A DNA stretch of 64,000 bases from Pseudorhodoplanes sp. (GTDB lineage: Bacteria; Pseudomonadota; Alphaproteobacteria; Rhizobiales; Xanthobacteraceae). The notes under the pieces are model-generated. The model was given only the letters and a program-made list of their open reading frames with translations. It did not search any database and was not told where the DNA came from. Below are positions 7,345-16,299 of this stretch, one piece after another (position 1 is the first letter of the stretch; every line of letters starts with the position of its first letter). The DNA lies in assembly GCA_019187085.1 (NCBI GenBank), contig JABARS010000030.1, forward strand, positions 1 to 64,000, written 5' to 3'. The translations under genes were made by a program, and so were the position numbers.

Positions 7345-9054
7345 GTGCAAGGTCTTACCGAGTTTCTGAAGACGCTGGGCGTCACGCGCATCGCCGCGAT
7401 GGCCGCCGTCACCGCCGCGCTCATCGGGTTTTTCGTATTCCTCATGCTGCGGGTGACCTCGCCCGCCATGATGACGCTGTTCACGGACCTGTCGTTCGAG
7501 GATTCCTCGGCGATCATTAAGGACCTCGAGCGCCAGGGCATCCCTTTCGAACTGCGCAATGACGGCGCGGCGATCCTCGTTCCGAAAGCCAATGTCACGC
7601 GCCTGCGCATGAAGCTCGCCGAAAGCGGCCTGCCCAAGGGCGGCGGCATCGGCTACGAAATCTTCGACAAGTCGGACGCGCTCGGCACAACGAGTTTCGT
7701 CCAGAATATCAATCACTTGCGCGCGCTCGAGGGCGAGCTGTCGCGCACCATCCGCGCCATCGAACGCGTGCAGGCCGCCCGCGTCCATCTCGTGATCCCG
7801 GAGCGCCCGCTTTTCTCGCGCGACAAGGTCGAGCCGTCCGCCTCGATCGTGCTGCGGGTGCGCGGCGCGCTGGAAGCCCAGCAGGTGCGCGCGGTCCGCC
7901 ATCTGGTCGCCTCCGCGGTCAACGGCCTCAAGCCCGCGCGCGTATCGGTCGTCGACGAGAACGGCCGCCTCCTCGCCGACGGCACCGCCGACGACGGCGC
8001 CGGCGGCAACAGCGCCGACGAACGGCGGATCGCCTTCGAGCGGCGCATGCGCGAGCAGGTCGAGGCCATCGTCTCCTCGGTGGTGGGACCAGGCCGCGCC
8101 CACGTCCAGCTCTCCGCCGATTTCGATTTCAACCGCATCACCCAGACCTCCGACAAGTTCGACCCCGAAGGCCGGGTGGTGCGCTCGAGCCAGATCCGCG
8201 AGGAAGCGAGCAATACCGACAATCGCGAAGGCCAGGTCACGGTCGGCAACGAATTGCCGGGCGCCGCGCCGCGAGCGCAGCCGGGCCAGCCGCCCGCCGA
8301 AGGCACCACCCGCAACGACCAGGCGCGCAAGACCGAGGAAATCGTCAATTACGAGATTTCCCGCACCACCAAGACCGAGGTCATCGAGGGCGGCCGCGTC
8401 AACCGCATCTCGGTCGCGGTGGTCGTCGACGGCATCTATAACCGCAACGATCGCGGCGAAATGACCTACGCCCCGCGCGCGCCCGAGGAGATCGACCGCA
8501 TCGCGGCCCTGGTGCGCTCGGCCATCGGCTTCGACCAGCGGCGCGGCGACCAGGTGGAGGTCGTCAACCTGCGCCTTGCCGAAACGCCGCAGAACAAGAT
8601 CGACGGCCCCAAGACCTGGCTCGACTATTTCGCCTTCACCAAGGACGACATCATGCGCGGCGTCGAGCTCGGCGTCATGCTGCTGCTCGGCCTGATCGTG
8701 CTGCTGATCGTCGTGCGCCCGCTGGTGCGGCGCATGATCACCCCGGAAAAGGCCGGCGCCGACGGCCTCGTTGCGGTGCCCGGCATGCCCGGTCTCGTGA
8801 TGGGCCCCAACGGCGTGACCACGATCGCCGGCGGCGCGGGAACGTTGACCACCGGCGCCGGCGGCCCCAACGTCATCGTCGGCGGCGATCAGACCACCGC
8901 CACCATCTCCACCCACACCTCGCAGATGATCGATATCGCCCAGGTCCAGGGCCAGGTGCACGCGCAGTCGGTCCAGAAGGTCGGCGAGCTCGCCGAGCGC
9001 AATCCGCACGAGACCGTCGCCATCGTGCGTTCCTGGCTGCACGAAGCCGCGTAA
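7345..9054 (+). CDS. fliF: Flagellar MS-ring protein FliF
   Basis: FliF forms the MS ring of the flagellar basal body in the inner membrane. The 569-residue product has a first membrane helix (about 15-37, AAMAAVTAALIGFFVFLML), then the YscJ/FliF domains with GIPFELRNDGAAILVP and ESGLPKGGGIGYEIFD. A second membrane helix lies near 440 (GVMLLLGLIVLLIVV), and a cytoplasmic FliG-binding tail ends ETVAIVRSWLHEA. The start is a GTG at 7345 with AGAGGA just upstream. fliG follows after 12 bp. It heads the operon fliF-fliG-fliH-fliN-flbD. Confidence 0.97.
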   Translation: MQGLTEFLKTLGVTRIAAMAAVTAALIGFFVFLMLRVTSPAMMTLFTDLSFEDSSAIIKDLERQGIPFELRNDGAAILVPKANVTRLRMKLAESGLPKGGGIGYEIFDKSDALGTTSFVQNINHLRALEGELSRTIRAIERVQAARVHLVIPERPLFSRDKVEPSASIVLRVRGALEAQQVRAVRHLVASAVNGLKPARVSVVDENGRLLADGTADDGAGGNSADERRIAFERRMREQVEAIVSSVVGPGRAHVQLSADFDFNRITQTSDKFDPEGRVVRSSQIREEASNTDNREGQVTVGNELPGAAPRAQPGQPPAEGTTRNDQARKTEEIVNYEISRTTKTEVIEGGRVNRISVAVVVDGIYNRNDRGEMTYAPRAPEEIDRIAALVRSAIGFDQRRGDQVEVVNLRLAETPQNKIDGPKTWLDYFAFTKDDIMRGVELGVMLLLGLIVLLIVVRPLVRRMITPEKAGADGLVAVPGMPGLVMGPNGVTTIAGGAGTLTTGAGGPNVIVGGDQTTATISTHTSQMIDIAQVQGQVHAQSVQKVGELAERNPHETVAIVRSWLHEAA

Positions 9055-9066
9055 CGGACGATCGCC

Positions 9067-10158
9067 ATGGCCGCAGCCGCAAAAAAAGAAAACCCCAACG
9101 ACATTGCAAGCCTGGTCGCCACGCTGGCCAGCCGCCAGGCCGAGAACAATGCGCCACCGACCCGCCCCCTGAGCGGGCCGGAGCGCGCCGCCGTGCTGAT
9201 GCTCGCGCTCGGCGAGCAATATGGCGGGAAGATCTGGGGCCTGCTCGACGACGACGAACTGCGCCAGCTCTCCATCGTCATGTCGACGCTCGGCACCGTC
9301 GAGGCGCCGCAGGTGGAAGGGCTGCTGCTCGAATTCGTCGGCCGGCTGTCGGCGTCGGGTTCGCTGATGGGCAACTATGACGCGACCGAGCGGCTGCTGC
9401 AGCAATTTCTGCCGCCCGAGCGCGTCGGCGGCATCATGGACGAAATCCGCGGCCCCGCCGGCCGCAACATGTGGGAGAAGCTCTCCAACGTCCAGGAAGA
9501 GGTTCTCGCCAACTACCTGAAGAACGAATACCCGCAGACGATCGCGGTGGTGCTGTCGAAAATCCGCCCCGAGCACGCCGCACGCGTGCTCTCGATCCTG
9601 CCGGAGGAGCTGGCGCTCGACGTCGTCAGCCGCATGCTGCGCATGGAGGCGGTGCAGAAGGACGTGATCGAGCGCGTCGAGCAGACGCTGCGCACCGAAT
9701 TCATGTCGAACCTGTCGCAGACCCGCCGCCGCGACGCCCACGAGGTGATGGCGGAAATCTTCAACAATTTCGACCGCCAGACCGAAACCCGCTTCCTGAC
9801 CGCGCTCGAAGAGGCCAACCGCGAAAGCGCCGAGCGCATCAAGACGTTGATGTTCACCTTCGACGACCTGATCAAGCTCGATGCCGGCTCCGCGCAGACG
9901 CTGATGCGCCACATCGACAAGGACAAGCTCGCCGTCGCGCTCAAGGGCGCGTCCGAGCCGGTCCGGCAATTCTTCCTCAGCAACATGTCGACGCGTGCCG
10001 CCAAGATGCTGGTCGACGACATGCAGGCCATGGGCCCGGTCCGCCTGCGCGACGTCGACGAGGCGCAGGTGCTGCTGGTCAATCTCGCCAAGGACCTTGC
10101 GGCCAAGGGCGAGCTGGTCATCACCAAGCAGCGCGGCGACGAAGAGCTGATTTACTGA
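9067..10158 (+). CDS. fliG: Flagellar motor switch protein FliG
   Basis: FliG links the MS ring to the C ring and receives torque from the stator. The 363-residue product has the middle-domain motif [19 protein letters not shown] (the usual EHPQ is EYPQ here). In the C-terminal torque helix region, [20 protein letters not shown] carries the charged residues. Length and order are standard. It lies between fliF and fliH in one operon. Confidence 0.96.
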   Translation: MAAAAKKENPNDIASLVATLASRQAENNAPPTRPLSGPERAAVLMLALGEQYGGKIWGLLDDDELRQLSIVMSTLGTVEAPQVEGLLLEFVGRLSASGSLMGNYDATERLLQQFLPPERVGGIMDEIRGPAGRNMWEKLSNVQEEVLANYLKNEYPQTIAVVLSKIRPEHAARVLSILPEELALDVVSRMLRMEAVQKDVIERVEQTLRTEFMSNLSQTRRRDAHEVMAEIFNNFDRQTETRFLTALEEANRESAERIKTLMFTFDDLIKLDAGSAQTLMRHIDKDKLAVALKGASEPVRQFFLSNMSTRAAKMLVDDMQAMGPVRLRDVDEAQVLLVNLAKDLAAKGELVITKQRGDEELIY

Positions 10159-10166
10159 GACGGCCG

Positions 10167-10814
10167 ATGAACGCACCCGCCAAATATCTTTTCGAGCTGG
10201 ACTTCGCGCCCGCACCGAAGGCGCCGACGACCGTGCCGATATCCGAGCACAGGAGCGCGCTCGCCGAAGCGGAAGCGCGCGGCTATCGCTCGGGCTTCCA
10301 GGCCGCCGAGGCGGAAATGCGCGCCGACACCGAGCGCCGGCTCGCCGCATCGCTCGAGCAGATGCAGCACATGCTCGCCGGGCTGGCGCAGGGGCTGCAG
10401 GGGGTCGAAGCACGGCTCGAGGCGGAGGCCGTCGAGGTCGCCTGCGCGATCGCCGGCAAGCTCGCCCCGGCGCTGATCGCGCGCGAGCCGCTCGCCGAAC
10501 TGTCGGCGCTCGTCACCGGCAACATCCGCCATCTGCTCAAGGCCCCGCACATCGCCGTGCGCCTGAGCGAACCCCTTTACGAGCCCGCGCGCGCCAGGCT
10601 CGACACGATCGCGCGCCAGGCCGGATTCGAAGGCCGCCTCGTGCTGCTCGCCGATCCCGACATCGCCGACGGCGACTGCCGGATCGAATGGGCCGACGGC
10701 GGCATCACGCGCGACCGCGCCGCGGTGGAAGCCGCGATCGCCGAGACGGTCGGACGATTCATCGCCGCCCGGCGCAACGTGGCGGACGGTTTTCTGAAAG
10801 GTGCTGAGACATGA
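10167..10814 (+). CDS. fliH: Flagellar assembly protein FliH
   Basis: FliH is the stator-like regulator of the export ATPase FliI. The 215-residue product starts at the ATG at 10167, 9 bp after the fliG stop. It has a central helical stretch (AEAEARGYRSGFQAAEAEMR) and a C-terminal V-ATPase E-subunit-like part with GRLVLLADPDIADGDCRIEW. The stop overlaps the fliN start (ATGA at 10811), implying translational coupling. Sequence conservation of FliH is low, and the call leans on position and the DPDIADGDCRIEW motif. The partner ATPase gene fliI is at 21302-22627. Confidence 0.87.
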   Translation: MNAPAKYLFELDFAPAPKAPTTVPISEHRSALAEAEARGYRSGFQAAEAEMRADTERRLAASLEQMQHMLAGLAQGLQGVEARLEAEAVEVACAIAGKLAPALIAREPLAELSALVTGNIRHLLKAPHIAVRLSEPLYEPARARLDTIARQAGFEGRLVLLADPDIADGDCRIEWADGGITRDRAAVEAAIAETVGRFIAARRNVADGFLKGAET

Positions 10815-11170
10815 GTGACAGCGAGAGCAAGGTCCCCCTCCCCGATCTCGAGACGGCCCAGGCGCCGATGGTGCCTGAACCGGTGCCGCCGGTCACCGGC
10901 GACGCCGAAACCGGGACCAAGACCGCCGCCGACCTCGAGGCCATGTTCGACGTGCCGGTGCAGGTTTCGGCCGTGCTCGGCCGCACCCGCATGGACGTCT
11001 CGCAACTTCTCCGGCTCGGGCCGGGCGCGGTGCTCGAACTCGACCGCAAGGTCGGCGAGGCCATCGACATCTACGTCAACAACCGGCTCGTCGCACGCGG
11101 CGAGGTGGTGCTCGTCGAGGAAAAACTCGGCGTGACCATGACCGAAATCATCAAGACCGATCGGAGCTGA
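10811..11170 (+). CDS. fliN: Flagellar motor switch protein FliN
   Basis: FliN forms the base of the C ring and takes part in CheY-P switching. The 119-residue product has a variable acidic N-terminus and a C-terminal SpoA domain: FDVPVQVSAVLGRTRMDVSQ, LLRLGPGAVLELDRKVGEAI and NNRLVARGEVVLVEEKLGV. Its ATG overlaps the fliH stop by four bases. Confidence 0.96.
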   Translation: MSDSESKVPLPDLETAQAPMVPEPVPPVTGDAETGTKTAADLEAMFDVPVQVSAVLGRTRMDVSQLLRLGPGAVLELDRKVGEAIDIYVNNRLVARGEVVLVEEKLGVTMTEIIKTDRS

Positions 11171-11174
11171 AACC

Positions 11175-12545
<1,371 letters not shown>

Positions 12546-12564
12546 GGGAGACTGGAGTATTACG

Positions 12565-12768
12565 ATGGCTGACGATATCCGCCGGACACGGCACCTGCGC
12601 GAGCTGGAGGAACTGTTCGCGCCGGACTACGACGCCGGCAACATGCCTTCGCCCGACAAGCGGTCGGCCTACGCACTCGAGCACATCGCCTATCGGATGG
12701 GCAAGCTCGACCAGAAGCTGAGCGAGGTGCTGATCGCGCTGGCGAGCCTCGCGACGGCGCCGCGTTGA
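12565..12768 (+). CDS. Small conserved protein of unknown function after flbD
   Basis: A 67-residue soluble protein from the ATG at 12565, with GGAG at 12554-12557. It begins MADDIRRTRHLRELEELF and is acidic at first and helical at the end (AYRMGKLDQKLSEVLIALAS). It has no signal peptide and no recognised domain. It lies 19 bp after flbD in the flagellar operon, and its stop overlaps the next start. Its place suggests cotranscription with motility genes, not a known role. Confidence 0.65.
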   Translation: MADDIRRTRHLRELEELFAPDYDAGNMPSPDKRSAYALEHIAYRMGKLDQKLSEVLIALASLATAPR

Positions 12769-13127
12769 ACGCGGAACGAACTGCGCCGTTGCTGATCTAT
12801 AAAATCTGTCCCGCCGCGCTCTGGCGGGAGGCGGAAGCCGCGGGCGTCTTTCGCGGCGCGCCGGTCGATCTCGCCGACGGCTTCATCCATTTCTCGACCG
12901 CCGCGCAGGTCGTCGAGACCGCCGCGAAGCACTTTGCCGGACAGCGCGATCTTGTTCTCGTCGCGGTCGAGGCCGGGCGGCTCGGCGGCGCGCTGAGATG
13001 GGAGCCCTCGCGCGGCGGCGCGCTGTTTCCGCATCTCCATGCGCCGCTGGACCCCGGCGCGGCCGTCAGCGTCGTGCCGCTGCCGCTTGGCGACGACGGC
13101 CGCCACGCCTTCCCGCCGCTGCGCTGA
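12765..13127 (+). CDS. DUF952 family protein
   Basis: The 120-residue product contains the DUF952 pattern: LIYKICPAALWREAEAAG, DLADGFIHFSTAAQVVETA and LRWEPSRGGALFPHLHAPLD. DUF952 proteins resemble a glutathione S-transferase-adjacent or ADP-ribosyl-type fold; the function is not established. A TTG at 12765 overlaps the stop of the preceding gene (TTGA), which fits translational coupling. Another TTG at 12789 would shorten it by eight residues. Confidence 0.8.
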   Translation: MNAERTAPLLIYKICPAALWREAEAAGVFRGAPVDLADGFIHFSTAAQVVETAAKHFAGQRDLVLVAVEAGRLGGALRWEPSRGGALFPHLHAPLDPGAAVSVVPLPLGDDGRHAFPPLR

Positions 13128-13174
13128 CGCGTCTCCGGGGCACCGGCATGACGCTGCCGGGCACAAGCGGCGCC

Positions 13175-13666
13175 TCAGACTTCGCGGTCGCCCCGGAAGC
13201 GGCCGTAGGAGGTCGCGCCCGGCGCCCCGAACAGGATCACGTCGTAGATCTCCGGCGCGCCGCCCATGCCCGGCGATCCGGCCGGCATGCCGGGCACGGC
13301 GAGGCCGCGCGCGTCCGGCCGTTCGGCGAGAAGACGCGCGATCGCCCGCGCGGGGACATGGCCTTCGATCACATAACGTCCGGGTTCGGTGGCAAGTTCG
13401 GTGGCAAGTTCGGCGGTGTGGCAGGAGGCGAGCGCCTCCGGCACGCCGAGCCGTACCTTCAGCGGCGCAAGGTCGGCCGTCTCGCGGACGGTGACGTCGA
13501 AGCCGGCGCGGCGCAGGTGCTCCACCCAGCCGTCACAGCAGCCGCAATCGGGATCCTTGTGGACCATGAGCGCGGGCGGACTTGCGGCATGGGCAACGTC
13601 GCCGGCCGCAACCAAGACGGCAAGGCTCAGGAGCATGTGACGGCGCGACAAGGTCGGAAGTGTCAT
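13175..13666 (-). CDS. Exported DUF411 metal-binding protein
   Basis: The 163-residue product has a signal segment (residues 1-27, with RRHMLLSLAVLVAA) and the DUF411 signature HKDPDCGCCDGWVEHLRRAG, a Cys-rich site found in proteins thought to handle copper or other metals in the periplasm. GYVIEGHVPARAI-like and YDVILFGAPGATSYGRFRG parts complete the family. The RR near the N-terminus could be a Tat signal. Residues around ELATELATE come from a 12-bp tandem duplication at about 13385-13415. The start at 13666 follows the family; the frame stays open upstream only by chance. Confidence 0.82.
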   Translation of the reverse strand: MTLPTLSRRHMLLSLAVLVAAGDVAHAASPPALMVHKDPDCGCCDGWVEHLRRAGFDVTVRETADLAPLKVRLGVPEALASCHTAELATELATEPGRYVIEGHVPARAIARLLAERPDARGLAVPGMPAGSPGMGGAPEIYDVILFGAPGATSYGRFRGDREV

Positions 13667-13870
13667 GCAGCCTCGCTTTTGCCGGCCTCGACGGACAGGC
13701 CGTTTTCGGGGAGACTTGAAACATCGATTCAGCCCGCCCGTCCTTGATCTGGATCGGACGGACCCCCGACATGTGAGCGTCGCTGCCGCGGTCCAGGCCA
13801 GGATACCGGGCGTGCCGCTCGACGACTGGCCGGTGCTATACCGGGCCGAACGCAAATAGAGGGACGAACG

Positions 13871-14440
13871 ATGCGCCTTGCGACGGGTGTACTTTTGGCA
13901 GCCGCCCTGTTTGCGACGCCGGCCGGCGCGCGCTCCGGCTGCGAACTTGCGAAGGCCGACACGGTGGTACACGGTATCAGGCTCGGCGACGCACAGAGCA
14001 CGATCCGCGTCCTCGGCCGCGACTACCGGACCGTCATCGACGATCCGGCGGGCGATTTCCAGTGGCAGGTATTCGCCTCGCGCGACAACAAGCAGCTCCT
14101 GATGCTGCGCCATCATGCCGGCGACCTGCAGCACTCCTTCCGCGAAATCGAGATCAAGTTCGGCCGCCACAGCCGCAATCCGCTCAAGCTGCCGGTCTAC
14201 GAATTCATCACCGGCAACGGCACCAGGCTCGGCCAGTGGCGGCGCACCATCGTCGCGCGCATGGGCTCGTGCTTCAAAAGCACGCGCAAGGGCGACGTCG
14301 AAATCCTGCGCTACGAACTCGCCGAAGAGAAACCACAGAGCGGCATTCTGAAGGCAACCAACATGCCGCAATATTATGCCGAGTTCGAATTCTATAACGG
14401 CCGCCTGCATCGCTACCGCTTCGGACACGATCCGGTCTGA
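13871..14440 (+). CDS. Exported protein of unknown function
   Basis: A 189-residue product with a signal peptide (MRLATGVLLAAALFATPAGA). The mature sequence opens with RSGCELAKADTVVHGIRLGD, continues with a beta-rich part including VFASRDNKQLLMLRHHAGD, and has a second cysteine in MGSCFKSTRKGD, so one disulfide is possible. The start of the mature part, GIRLGDAQSTIRVLG, resembles the beginning of small periplasmic repeat domains. I cannot name the family. It is followed after 23 bp by chrA on the same strand. Confidence 0.72.
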   Translation: MRLATGVLLAAALFATPAGARSGCELAKADTVVHGIRLGDAQSTIRVLGRDYRTVIDDPAGDFQWQVFASRDNKQLLMLRHHAGDLQHSFREIEIKFGRHSRNPLKLPVYEFITGNGTRLGQWRRTIVARMGSCFKSTRKGDVEILRYELAEEKPQSGILKATNMPQYYAEFEFYNGRLHRYRFGHDPV

Positions 14441-14463
14441 CGCGCGAACCCGCCGGGTGCGCA

Positions 14464-15672
14464 ATGAACCATGATGGACCCGCGGCGGCTGCCGGTTCGC
14501 CGCTCGAAGTGCTGACGGTCTTTCTGCGCCTCGGCCTGACCAGCTTCGGCGGCCCGGTCGCGCATCTGGGCTATTTTCGCGAGGAGTTCGTGGTCCGCCG
14601 CCGCTGGCTCGACGACGAGACCTATGCCGATCTTGTCGCGTTGTGCCAGTTCCTGCCCGGGCCGGCGAGCAGCCAGGTCGGTATCGCCATCGGGCTGTCG
14701 CGCGCGGGCTATGCCGGCGCGCTCGCCGCCTGGGCGGGATTTACGTTGCCGTCGGCGATCGTGCTGGTGCTGTTCGCTTACGGCCTGAGCGCGTTCGGGG
14801 ACGCGCTCGGCGGCTTCTGGCTGCACGGACTGAAGGTCGCCGCGGTCGCCGTCGTCGCGCTCGCCGTGCTCGGCATGTTGCGCACGCTCGCGCCCGACCG
14901 CACGCGCGCGACGCTTGCGGTCGCCGCCGCGGCGATCGTTCTGGTTTTCGCCAATATCTGGGGCCAGATGGCCGCGCTCATCTTCGGAGCGGTAGCCGGG
15001 CTGCTGTTGCTGCGCGACGCGGACGGGCGGCCAAGAAAGCCGCGCCCCGCCATCGTCAGCCGCGGCGTGGCGCTCGTTTCGCTCGCCGTCTTCTTCGGGC
15101 TGCTCGTGGCGCTGCCGCTGGTGGCGACGGCAACCGACAGTCAACCGTTGCATCTGGTCGATGCGTTCTACCGCGCCGGCTCGCTGGTTTTCGGCGGCGG
15201 GCATGTGGTGCTGCCGCTGTTGCAGGCGGAAGTGGTGCCGTCCGGATGGGTGGGCAACGACGCCTTCCTCGCCGGCTATGGCGCGGCGCAGGCCGTGCCC
15301 GGGCCGCTTTTCACCTTTGCCGCCTTTCTCGGCGCAATCATGAATGTCGCTCCGGGCGGCCTGGCCGGTGCGGCACTCTGTCTCGTCGCAATCTTCGCGC
15401 CCTCGTTTCTGCTCGTCATCGGCGCCCTGCCGTTCTGGGACGGTCTGCGCACGCAGCCGCTCGCCCAGTCCGCGCTCAAGGGCGTCAATGCTGCCGTGGT
15501 CGGCCTCCTGATCGCGGCACTCTACGATCCGGTCTTTGTCGCCGGCATCACGCGCGCGGCCGACTTCGCGCTGGCGTCGGCCGCCTTCCTGCTGCTCTAT
15601 CTGTGGAAGACGCCGCCCTGGCTTGTCGTCGCCTTGTGCGCCGTCGGCGCGACGATCACCGCCGCGCTCTGA
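14464..15672 (+). CDS. chrA: Chromate transporter ChrA family
   Basis: ChrA-family proteins are inner-membrane transporters, many of which export chromate. The 402-residue product is the full two-domain form. The N-terminal half has LTSFGGPVAHLGYFREEFV and CQFLPGPASSQVGIAIGL. The C-terminal half repeats the pattern as LVFGGGHVVLPLLQAEVV and AQAVPGPLFTFAAFLGAI. About ten to twelve hydrophobic segments are visible. Substrate cannot be read from sequence alone, and family members may transport other oxyanions. The DUF411 gene nearby adds a metal-handling flavour. Confidence 0.88.
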   Translation: MNHDGPAAAAGSPLEVLTVFLRLGLTSFGGPVAHLGYFREEFVVRRRWLDDETYADLVALCQFLPGPASSQVGIAIGLSRAGYAGALAAWAGFTLPSAIVLVLFAYGLSAFGDALGGFWLHGLKVAAVAVVALAVLGMLRTLAPDRTRATLAVAAAAIVLVFANIWGQMAALIFGAVAGLLLLRDADGRPRKPRPAIVSRGVALVSLAVFFGLLVALPLVATATDSQPLHLVDAFYRAGSLVFGGGHVVLPLLQAEVVPSGWVGNDAFLAGYGAAQAVPGPLFTFAAFLGAIMNVAPGGLAGAALCLVAIFAPSFLLVIGALPFWDGLRTQPLAQSALKGVNAAVVGLLIAALYDPVFVAGITRAADFALASAAFLLLYLWKTPPWLVVALCAVGATITAAL

Positions 15673-15701
15673 AGCGGTGTTCGGCGCAAGGCCCGCGCGC
15701 C

Positions 15702-16184
15702 CTACAGTAGCGCATAGGCGCTCGAGACGATGGCGACCGGCTTGTTGTCGGCGGCACTCGTCAGGGTCACGCGCCCGAACGCCATGCTCCTGCCGAGCCG
15801 CGCGATGCGGGCGTCCGCCAGCACGTCGGCACTCGACACCGGTTTGAGGAAATGCGTGGTCTGGTCGACCGTGGTCATCGGCCGGTAGCGGCCGGAGGCG
15901 GTCGATACCGCAAGCATCATGGCGGTGTCGGCAAAGGCCATCAAAGCCTGCCCGCAGACGACGCCGCCTTCGCGGCAGAGCCGGTCCGAAAACCTCATCC
16001 GCAGCAGCGCGCCTGGCTCCCCGCCCGCGCCTGCGTCAATTCGCTCCACGCTCAGCCCGAGGTCGCACACCCAGGGCGCGAAGGCCTCCGCCAGGAGCCG
16101 CTGCGCCGCCGCAAGATCAAAGCCCGCCGCCCCCGCGGCCGCGCCGCCGCCGGCCGTCATCCCTTCCCGCTCCGCCATTTCCAT
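15702..16184 (-). CDS. PaaI-family hotdog thioesterase
   Basis: A 160-residue single hotdog-fold protein with the motif GGVVCGQALMAFADTAMMLAV, in which the Asp after ALMAFA is the family's catalytic acid, and the beta strand TVDQTTHFLKPVSSADVLADA. Such enzymes hydrolyse acyl-CoA thioesters, often phenylacetyl-type. An alternative ATG at 16178 has better-spaced AAGGG than the one at 16184. It is convergent with chrA and divergent from flhA. The specific substrate is unknown. Confidence 0.82.
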   Translation of the reverse strand: MEMAEREGMTAGGGAAAGAAGFDLAAAQRLLAEAFAPWVCDLGLSVERIDAGAGGEPGALLRMRFSDRLCREGGVVCGQALMAFADTAMMLAVSTASGRYRPMTTVDQTTHFLKPVSSADVLADARIARLGRSMAFGRVTLTSAADNKPVAIVSSAYALL

Positions 16185-16244
16185 CCCTTTTCGTACCCGA
16201 TTGAGCCGGTTTGCCGCCGGATCGAGCCCCGGGCAAGCGCGGCG

Positions 16245-16282
16245 TTAACCGGCTGCTAACCATATACCCGGCAAATCTTGCC
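16245..16282 (+). promoter_or_regulatory. Flagellar promoter module with CtrA-like box, upstream of flhA
   Basis: TTAA at 16245-16248, seven bases, then CTAAC at 16256-16260 is a CtrA box with one mismatch. The following ACCATATACCCGGC and CTTGCC align with the fliF upstream module at 7269-7306 (31/38 identical). The module ends 17 bp before the flhA ATG. Confidence 0.65.
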
Positions 16283-16299
16283 CACAGGGTCCGGGGTCA

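Noticed and set aside
7144-10413. Open frame of about 1090 codons on the minus strand opposite fliF and fliG
   Set aside because: Antisense shadow with biased composition. fliF and fliG are unambiguous on the other strand.
13667-14464. N-terminal extension of the DUF411 frame up to 14464
   Set aside because: The extension is antisense to the 13871-14440 gene, and a proper signal peptide starts at 13666.
16266-16282. Sigma-54 promoter before flhA (GG...TTGC)
   Set aside because: GG and GC are only 8 bases apart, not 10. The similar string before fliF has 9.
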